Positions 55,614 through 64,000 of a stretch of 64,000 bases of DNA are shown piece by piece (position 1 is the first letter of the stretch; every line of letters starts with the position of its first letter). The position numbers and the translations under genes are program-made. Origin of the DNA: Calocera cornea HHB12733 (lineage: Eukaryota > Basidiomycota > Dacrymycetes > Dacrymycetales > Dacrymycetaceae). The notes below the pieces were generated by a model. That model saw only the letters and a list, made by a program, of their open reading frames with translations. It was not told the origin of the DNA and searched no databases. The DNA is taken from contig KV424037.1 of NCBI GenBank assembly GCA_001632435.1, positions 1 through 64,000 on the forward strand, read 5' to 3'.

Positions 55614-56707
55614 AAATCATTCACAGCGCCTGTGAGAACCCCGGTATGTCCCATCGGCGACAGCCGCACATCTATGTGACATCTAGCTAATCGAACGATC
55701 CACAGGGCCACGTCTCACCCGACCTCAGCCACTTCGGCGAAGGCGCAAGGGAAATGATGGAATACGGCGGATGCACGACTTGCACCGGAGTAGTGGTAAT
55801 GCACGATTTCCAGAATCGAGGGAGCGATGTACCGACGAGTGCAGATGATATTATCTGTTCCTGGACAGAAGTCATGAGCTCATGTACATCCGGGGTCCCA
55901 CATGGGTCTCGGACGGATGTCACCAGACTCAACACAGCTGATTTCGATTAGTTGCGGAGCACAGACTGCAGTCCTTCCCTTTCACCTTTGAACGGGCGCT
56001 AAGCCCCGAACCATCATCATATCAGGCACAGGGTGTAAATCACGTCGACTACGGCACGCAGCTGGTATGGGGTCGAACGTGCTTCCATCAGCTGCTAGGT
56101 AGTCTATCACTCTCGTTCAGTCGAAGCGGATTCGCAGCAGCATGCAGTGCAGCCCATAATGGTCGCAGCCCGCGCCGTTAGTGCGTTCACAATTATCTGG
56201 TTGAAGAAAAGGACACCGTTTACTATGGCGGTGGCCGCAGTGCTGGGACAGAAGCCAGATAATACGACGCTGTCACAAGAGAAGCCGTGCCGGCAGAATC
56301 ACGATTGCACTTATTGGGTTAGAGACGCGTCAGGCATCGAAATAGGGGTTCGCAGTCACAGTAGAATAATGTCACGAATCCGACACTCGTCACGTCCCGA
56401 CATGCGGACTCAGTGAGCTCAGGGGATGTTGAAGACACTATTCCACGTTGATGCCAGCTTGCTATGACGGTGGTTGCCATTATAGACGCCCAGCTGTGAG
56501 ATTACACAGCGGAAAGAGGGCGAGGAACGCGTGTGCCGGCCGCGGAAACACCTAAGGTCCGGTATCGCACTACCACGCGGGAGCAAACACGGCTGCTTCT
56601 CGTCATCGACCACGCCCGGTGCTCTGTACACTCCTTACTGTGCACGACAGCGAGCTCCCTGTCGACACACACAACGACGACGACGACGCATATATCTCGC
56701 TCTATAC
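55614..56707. other. Intergenic, Atg4 promoter side
   Basis: About 1.1 kb between the starts of the third DUF7770-like gene and Atg4, which are divergent. No coding or repeated sequence recognised. Confidence 0.5.
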
Positions 56708-59700
56708 ATGTCCGCCTCCTCTCCTCCCGTACCCCCCTCTTCGTCGTCGTCGTCCAACACCAAATTAGCCCGCTTCACCCGTAACCAGCAAGGTCGCGAC
56801 AGGTCACGTTCCACTTCTGCCTATCTCGAGGCGACCAGCCCACCACCTGCTCCACCCCCGGGAACGAGCACCAACAATGGTGGACCCGTATCGTCTAGCA
56901 CGTCGAACCGTGGAGGGCCGCCCAGGAGGCTTGGTCGAGGGCTGACGAAGAAGCGCTCAAAGCTCTTCGGCCGAGGATCGGACAGCGAGTCCAAGGCATC
57001 CACGTCGTCAGACAGGGATACGACAGGGCCATCCCCCCCTCCAACGGGCAGCAGCCCATCCTCCTCACCTCCGATGATCCTGACGACTCCCACATCTCCA
57101 CCTCAGTCGGCGTATAGTCTCGGTCAGCGAGGTCGCAACTCCTTCCAGTCATCCCGAGCGCCCTCGTCGTTCGACCCTGGCTTCCCCTCCGGAGCATCAG
57201 GCGGTGTCCTGCCCTCCAACGCCAGCATCATCTCCACCTCAACAGCGCTCCATCGCCTGTCTGACATTCCGGGACGCCTCACTGGTTGGCTCGGAACACA
57301 CTTTACCCCTCCTTCCCCTAACCCTGGTGGTCAATCCCTATCCTCCTCAGCGTCGTCGTATCCGGCTGGATCTCCCGGTAACAATTATGCCGCACCATCC
57401 CTTCCTGCATCCCAACCATCCTCCGCACCGAGCTCTGCAGCTGGCAACCACCGTCACTCTGGCTTCTTGAAGGGTTCGGGTGCCAAAGCGCCGGGAGCGA
57501 TCGAGAGGACACTCCGCTACATATTCGACAGCGACGCCAATCCGGACAAAAGCGAAGTGGCTATCTGGCTGCTTGGGACGCAGCACCCGGGGTGGAGCAG
57601 CACCGATGTGCAACCCACGGACCGATCTCCCTCTCAGTCGCCTGTTCAGTCGCATCCGACCATGCCGATACCAATCCCGCAATCCCCGCAGCGCGACATG
57701 GCGCCCACTCACGCGTCGAGCAACTCTCTCGCCTCATCTACCTCTGGACTCTATGCAGCGCCGAGTACATCGCAACCGCCACAACCTCTCCAACCAGTTT
57801 GGCCTCCTACATTCCACGCATCCTTCTCTTCGCTCATCTATCTCACCTATCGCTCACACTTCAAACCCATTCCGCCGTCACAACCTCCTCTTCCTCCTCC
57901 TCGCGCGATCGACCAGCCTTACGCCCTTCCCATCACTCCCCCGGCCCCGCCTGTGCCAATGGCACCCGAAAGCCCCAACAGGCGCTGGCTTGCATGGGTT
58001 CCTGGACGATCTGAGCTCACCTCAGATCAAGGGTGGGGCTGTATGCTGAGGACAGGGCAGATGATGCTGGCCAATGCCTTCATCGCTCTCTATGTCCCGC
58101 CGCTGCCCCCACCGCCGACATACACCAACAATTATCCCATACCCAGCCTGCCGCCCGCGGAGACCGATAGGAAGCGCTTCGAGGCGTATGTCAAAACCTT
58201 GGTTTGGTTCTTGGACGATCCGAGCCCGCTTGCCCCGTTCTCGGTGCATAGGCTCGCGTTGGCTGGCGCGGAGATGGGACGTGAAGTCGGTCACTGGTTC
58301 GGGCCGAGCATTGCGGCTGGTAGCATCAAGTGCGTCGTTTCTTGTGTCGTTCTCTGCATATGCTAATCATGCAACAGGAAACTGGTTAATGCTTTCCCAT
58401 CTTCTGGGCTCGGTGTTGTTGTACCACCAGACCAGATCATCCACGAGACCGCAGTATTCACCGCTTCTCATACTCCGACGTTACCAGCGTCAGCTTCGGC
58501 GACTTCCAATTCTCGCGACCGTGATGCGAAGGAAAAGGCGAACCGGATGAAGGAAGAATGGGGCGACCGGGCCGTGCTGATTCTCATTGGATTGAGACTT
58601 GGCATCGATTGCGTTAATCCCATCTATTACGATAGCGTCAAGGCGCTTTTCACCTTCCCGCAGACCGTTGGTATCGCTGGTGGCCGGCCGAGTAGTAGCT
58701 ACTACTTCGTGGGGACCCAAGGACAGCATTTGTGAGTTGCATACGCCTTATCTAGGAATTGTTGTTGATCTCGGTTTCAGGTTCTACCTCGATCCACACC
58801 ATACACGACCTACTGTTCCGCTCCGAATGAACGACCCCTCGCAACCGTACGATCCAACGCTGCAGTTCTCCTTCGCGGAGATGAAGACATTCCATTGCGA
58901 TAAAGTCCGCAAAATGCACATCTCAGGTCTGGACCCGTCCATGCTCTGCGGATTCGTCGTGCGAAACCTGGAGGAATGGCGCGATCTGCGTGCTCGGGTG
59001 GACGCCCTTGCCAAGGCGAACGGGAAGGCGCCTATCTTCACGATCGCGGATGCACCGGCTGCGTGGGAGATGCAGGATGCCGACGATCTCAGCGATGTTG
59101 GAATGGAGAGCATCTCAAGCGACTCGATGAGTGTTGACCACGAGTTTGACGAGCCCGAGGCGGAAGACCGCGAGCTGCCGACGCCGACCGTCACCCAGAA
59201 TTCAAGGATGCCCGCCGATCGAGCCCGTATCGTTGACGATCGCGATGAAGATGAGCTGGACGCCGGTCGGGGCGAGCCAGCATCAGCAGACGCCGATGCG
59301 GACCTGGACGAGGAGTGGGAGCAGACCCCGGGGTTGAAGAGCCCCGCCGCGACCAGCAGCTCCAACTCGACCGGCGAGCGGGCCGAGACGCCTGTCCTCG
59401 TGCCTTTCCCACTCGATCCGAACCCTTCGCCGTCCGGACAGCGCCGAGCCTCATTCGGCGCCGCTTCGCGCGAGCGGCAACGCGAGCGGGAAACGGCCAA
59501 GACACTTGTTCCCTCCTCGACGGGGGCGCTCTCAGCCCAGTCTGCGTCAGAGGCGAAATCCCACTCCTCTCGTGCGGGGCGGGTGGAGAAGACGGACCCG
59601 CTGCCTGCGCTGCCGCCCGAGTCGCAGAAGGAGCACAGGGAGCACAGGGAGCGCGTGACGGCCATGTCCCCGCCGCCTTCTGCGAAACACCATCATCACC

Positions 59701-60149
59701 AGCATCATCACTCCCATATCCAGCAGCAGCAGCAGCACAAACAATCCCGCGCCGCGGAATTGACGCCCCGACCAGCGCCCGTGCCCTCGGCGCACTCCGA
59801 ACCGGGGAGGAGCAAGCCCCAGCCCGCCCCAGCAGCGGTGCGCGCCGACTCGGGAGGGCGGAACAAGCCCCAGCCGCGCCTGCCCCTCCCGCCCGTTTCC
59901 TCCGACCTGCCCCACCCGCACTCCCACTCCCACGTCCAATCGCAAGAGGCGACAGAGGAGTTCTCCTCCCCTGAGGAACTGACGGGGAGCATGGAGTTTG
60001 ACACGCCTGTCCCGGCGAGGCGGGGGAGTAGGGGGAGTGGGGCGTCCGCGTCGGCCGGGGGCCATACGCACGGGCGCGAGGCGAGGGAGGAGAGGCCGGT
60101 GCAGCGGTCGAGGGCGAGCAGCCAGTGGGAGAAGATCGAGGTCAGCTGA
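56708..60149 (+). CDS. ATG4: Cysteine protease Atg4 (autophagy)
   Basis: Cytosolic protease that trims Atg8 before lipidation and later releases it from membranes. Exons 56708-58329, 58378-58731 and 58781-60149 join to 3345 nt (1114 residues), with TGA 60147-60149. The first intron has a good branch site (tgctaatc). Core motifs: [14 protein letters not shown], the nucleophile Cys in [52 protein letters not shown], the Asp/His pair in [14 protein letters not shown], and [20 protein letters not shown]. Long disordered tails flank the core: about 340 Ser/Pro-rich residues before it and about 330 after it ([35 protein letters not shown]). Basidiomycete Atg4 proteins are often extended this way. 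No lesion seen. Confidence 0.95.
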
Positions 60150-60997
60150 GCGGGCCGCCGTCGTTCCCCAGTCCCGCGCCATGGACGCGCTGTGGAAGCA
60201 CTGTCGTCGTGGAACGACTGGGGAGGGGAGCAGGACAGGACAATGCGCTCGCAGCACCCCCGGGCGTCTTCGGTGAGAGTCGAGACTGAACACTCTGGCA
60301 AAGTAGGTCGCGCGTCGCCTCCGGCGAGAGGCAGGCGCACCACCTTGCTACGCGGCAACCTGTACATAAGTATACCCCTCATCCTGCGATTCTTTCTTGC
60401 CTGCTCTGCTCTGCACCCTTTCATCCGTGTTCTCTCTCTCTGTCTCTCTCTCTCTCAAGTTGCACAAGAATTAGTCCGAGTCGTTTGTTGAATGTAGAAC
60501 TAGCTGTGCCTGACTACCGGCGGCCTTATTTCTTCTCCTAGTTCCTGTTCTTTGAGTCGTCGAGTGTTTTAGTCTTTGTACCCCCCTGAGCACGATGATA
60601 TATATACCCATGTTTGTGCGGAATGAGCGGTGCATCCCTAAGATGGGGAAATGAACACGCCATACTCGGCACTATGTCTGTAATGTGACTGCGCTGGACG
60701 CGTCTCCCCATCCAGGTTGCAAGTTGCCGGCAAGCTCCGTACACGCCACCCCCGCCCCGCACGCCACTCGCTCCCGGCCCTCCAGCGCCACCCGGTACAG
60801 TACGCAACGTGCCCAGCGTCCCCAGCGTGCAAGCTGGCCCAAACATTCCCCACTTCACTCCAGCACCCTCTCCAGCAGCAACAGTGCCTGGCCATCATAT
60901 CATATCATATCAGCTTATTTCGGCTTGTCGCAGCTTATCTCGTCTTGTCTTGATCTGGACTGCTCTTCATTTGACTTGATTTGAGGGAAGGAGCAGG
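60150..60997. other. Intergenic with a CT microsatellite
   Basis: About 850 bp between Atg4 and the oxysterol-binding-protein gene. Contains a (CT)n tract at 60431-60456 and short catat repeats near 60897-60912. No gene supported. Confidence 0.5.
60431..60456 (+). repeat. CT-rich microsatellite
   Basis: 26 bp of tc/ct with one g interruption (tctctctctctgtctctctc..). Confidence 0.85.
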
Positions 60998-63900
60998 ATG
61001 GCCAGCCAGGGCGCGAGGCAGCGCACGCCCTCGAGTGCTACGATCGGCACTGTGGGACGGATGGACTCGAGTGCGTCTCTTCTCCGCCCCTCTCCGCTCC
61101 GCTTCCACCCTCTCTGCTCGTGCATCGCTGACCACGGCATTGCAGAAGACGCAACCGACGCGCTGTGGAACCTCAGCCTCCTCGCCGCGTTACGGAACGG
61201 TGCGCCCCCCCTCCCCTCATTCTTAGAGCAAGCCTGATGCGGATGCTCTGGCACGCTAGGCGACCCCTCAAAACTGACAGCCTACCTGAGCGATCTCACC
61301 AAGCTCGCCACCCTCACCCGGCGCGCCTCTGCCTCCCATTCCCCCGCCACCGCCATAGCAGCCGGGTCAAGCAGCGGCAGCGGCAGCCGCCCGCCCACCG
61401 CCTCTGCCTCGCAGAACGGGTCCACGAGCTCCCTGGCGGGGAGGAGCAGGCTGAGCGTCGAGGGCGAGAAGCCGGCTGTGGTGCCCGCGAGCGCGCAGGA
61501 GCGGGCCGCGTACATCCTGCACACGGCTGTGCGGGTCGCTTCTTGTACGTCTTCCCCTCGCCCGAGTGCGGTAATTGCCGACTACTGACGAACATGCGCT
61601 GTGTGATGTGTGACGTGCAGGCCAGACAATCTCCCTCCTCCTCTCGCACAAGCAGATCTCACCCAACGCATTCCACCCCGCTCCCCCCTCCGTGCACCGC
61701 ACGACCCCGCTGCACCTCGCCGCCCAGCTCGGGAGGGAGGACGTAGTGCGCCTCCTACTTGAGCAGCCCGAGGTGGATGACACGCTCCGGGACGGCCACG
61801 GGCGGACCGTCGCGGAGGTCGCGGCGAATCCGAGGATCGTCAAGCTGCTACAGGGTACGTCTGTGGCCCGCCGATCTGGGATCCGAGCACTACCGAGCGG
61901 GCTGATGCTGATGCTGACGGGACAGAATCCGTTGCGGAGCTGAACGAGAGCTACCTATCGCTCGTACGCGAGTACCTCCGCGAGCCCGCTAACAGCCCCC
62001 CGCCGGCGGCGCTGCTGGAGCTGCTCAAGTCCCCCCGGTCGCACCAGCTGGATCTGACCGCGCCTATCTCGTGCGCCCTTCCCTCATAGCACGATGCGCA
62101 GCGTATACTGACTTGCCGTTGTCCTGCCACCAGAGGCACGACAGTCCTGCACGAGGCGGCGCGGCGCTCCCACCTGCCCGTGATCGAGCTCGCCGTCCAG
62201 CGCGGCGCCGACATCTTCGTGCGCGACGCGCGCGGGCGCGCCGTCGTCGACGTCGTGCTCGGCTCGGGGAAGGACAAGGAGGGCGTACGCGCCGTGCTCC
62301 GGCAGTACGCGAACCAGGATCTGACGCTTGTTGATGCGGGGGGCGTGGGCCGGCCGCCCGATTTGAAGGGGTATTTGGTGAGCGTGCTTGCTACTGGGCT
62401 GCGATGAGGGGTGGGGACTGATAATCGGGCAGAGCAAGTACGCCAATGTCGCAAAGGGGTACTCGACGCGGTATTTCGTGCTGCAGGACGGGACGCTGTC
62501 ATGTGCGTGGCTAACACAACCGCACGATGCACCACACTAACAACCCGACAGACTACCGCAACCAGTCCGACTACCCGCACTCCTGCCGCGGCGCCATCCA
62601 CACCTCAATGATAAGCGTCAAGACGTCCTCCTCAGACAAGCTGCGCATCGAGCTCATCCTGCACCCGCCCTCGACCTCGGGCCTGCCGGGCACCCTCAAG
62701 CCCAGCACCGCCGCGCCCGCGTCCGTCCAGCGCTGGTTCCTCCGCGGGGAGCACGTGGGCGAGGTCGGCCGCTGGGCACAGGCCCTCATCAGGAACTGCG
62801 AGTACTACGGGGGGAAGGCGGGCCCTGCGCCTGGAGAGGGGGCGAAAGCGGGCGCGGGCAAGGGAGCGGACGAGGCGGGCGGCCCCTTCCTCCGCAAGGG
62901 GTACACGAGGTCGCTCAGTATCTCGGGGTTGAGCAGGCGCAAGGGCTCGGAAAGCCATGTCCATAGCGGGACACCCTCCCGCTCCGGCTCCGCCTCAGGG
63001 AGCACTACCCTCCTGCCTGCTACTGCTACTGCCACTGCCGGGGCGGACGTGCGCCGGACGGGCAGCGGGACGAGCATCAGCGTTTCTGGCGTGCCGACAC
63101 AGCTGCTGGCGGGGAGCGAGAGCAGCGATGCGGAGCTTGAGGACGATGGCGACGGAGAGAAAGGGCCGCCCTTCGCCGACTGGGAGATGGGCGCCGAGGG
63201 CGTCAAAGCGCAGGTCGAGGCGATGCGCAGCGCCGTGACGGCGCTCGCCCTGCCCTCCTCCGGCCCGCTGCTCGAGTCCCTCGGGACGCTGCACGCGCTC
63301 TCCGCGGCCTGGCGCGCGCAGCAGAAGGCGCGCGAGCGGTGGTACGAGAGCGAGCTGGAGAAGGAGCGCCAGGCGCGCAAGCTCTGGGAGGAGAGCCTTG
63401 CTGGCGTCGTCGGCGAGAGCGAGCGCATGGAGGAGGAGCTCAAGGTTGCCGGCCGCAGGCTCAGGAGCATGCGCAACCTCCGCGCGAGCATCGTCGACAC
63501 GGCCAATACGGACGAGGAGCCCCGCACGCCCGCGGTCGTCGCGAGCCCCACGGAGCTCGAGCACCAGGAGAAGGAGCTCCCCGCCCCGCCGCTCAGTATC
63601 GACCTCCCCCCCGCGGTTGTTGCGGCCGTGCTGTCAGGCGCACCGAAGACGGCTACGACGGACGAAGACGACGAGGACGACGAGTTCTTTGACGCGATCG
63701 ACTCTGGCCTTCTGCCCCTCACGCTCCCCTCGCCCCTCGCCCAGCCCGCCCAGGCCCCCTCGTCAGTGCATCACGACCTGCTCGACGCGGCCGTGTACGC
63801 GGGGTACGCGCACCCGCGCACGCGCCTGCCCATCGAGGACGATCAGCGGCCGCCGGTCAGCCTCTGGGCGGTGCTCAAGAACAGCATCGGCAAGGACCTG

Positions 63901-64000
63901 ACCAAGATCAGCTTTCCCGTCTTCTTCAACGAGCCCACGAGCATGCTCCAGCGCATGGCGGAGGACATGGAGTTCTCAGAGTGCTGTGTGTGCAACCTTC
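60998..64000 (+). CDS. Oxysterol-binding protein, Osh1/Osh2 type (5' part)
   Basis: Lipid-transfer protein acting at membrane contact sites. From ATG 60998 (MASQGARQRTPSSATIGTVG) introns separate exons reading EDATDALWNLSLLAALRNGD, ankyrin repeats (TTPLHLAAQLGREDVVRLLL; TTVLHEAARRSHLPVIELAV), and a PH domain beginning LKGYLSKYANVAKGYSTRYF and ending RWAQALIRNCEYYGGKA. After a Ser-rich linker and a coiled segment (RAQQKARERWYESELEKERQ) an acidic tract leads into EFFDAID (63682-63702), an FFAT motif that binds VAP proteins of the ER. The sterol-binding domain starts at VSLWAVLKNSIGKDLTKISF and runs off the window after EDMEFSEC, where a donor gtgtgt is seen. The rest lies beyond 64000. Confidence 0.93.

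Overview
The window reads as nuclear DNA of a filamentous basidiomycete, most likely an agaricomycete (mushroom-forming) fungus. Genes are split by many short introns of about 45-65 bp with GT..AG borders. Both flanks carry ordinary fungal housekeeping genes, and several predicted proteins look like families expanded mainly in Agaricomycetes (F-box-like, DUF6698-like, DUF7770-like, Plavaka-type transposase). No bacterial operon, CRISPR array, tRNA or rRNA gene was recognised.

Left flank (1-11.5 kb), GC-rich and gene-dense: the 3' end of an unknown gene, an intact 4-exon aldehyde dehydrogenase (minus), a four-helix membrane protein (minus), an aldo-keto reductase (minus) and a long F-box-like gene (minus).

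Middle (about 12-39.6 kb), a less GC-rich island of broken genes and mobile DNA. It holds two tandem, decaying FAD-linked (berberine-bridge-type) oxidoreductase copies, the first split by a 1405-bp Tc1 element. Next come a broken six-hairpin-glycosidase-like gene, a dead DNA primase small-subunit copy and an SDR gene split by a solo LTR. A group of chromatin-type genes follows: a chromodomain-like ORF, an HP1-like chromo/chromoshadow protein, a SNF2-RING helicase and a JmjC-type oxygenase. The island also has a 486-bp MITE, a 31-bp minisatellite beside two TTAGGG units, a second solo LTR inside a Plavaka-type transposase fragment, and a DUF6698-like gene in a stretch dense in the octamer TCGGAACC.

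Right flank (41.5-64 kb), again GC-rich: a coiled-coil, low-complexity protein; the circularly permuted GTPase Mtg1; three paralogues of one DUF7770-like family around the checkpoint kinase Chk1; the autophagy protease Atg4; and the 5' part of an oxysterol-binding protein of the Osh1/Osh2 type (ankyrin, PH, FFAT and sterol-binding domain), cut by the window end.

The best novelty candidates are the chromatin-gene block in a transposon-rich island, the primase copy that lost a catalytic aspartate, the two insertions whose empty sites can be read from the sequence, and the clustered TCGGAACC octamer. Exon borders are by eye. Those of the aldehyde dehydrogenase, Atg4, the 41.5-kb gene and the first two DUF7770-like genes keep frame throughout; others are approximate.
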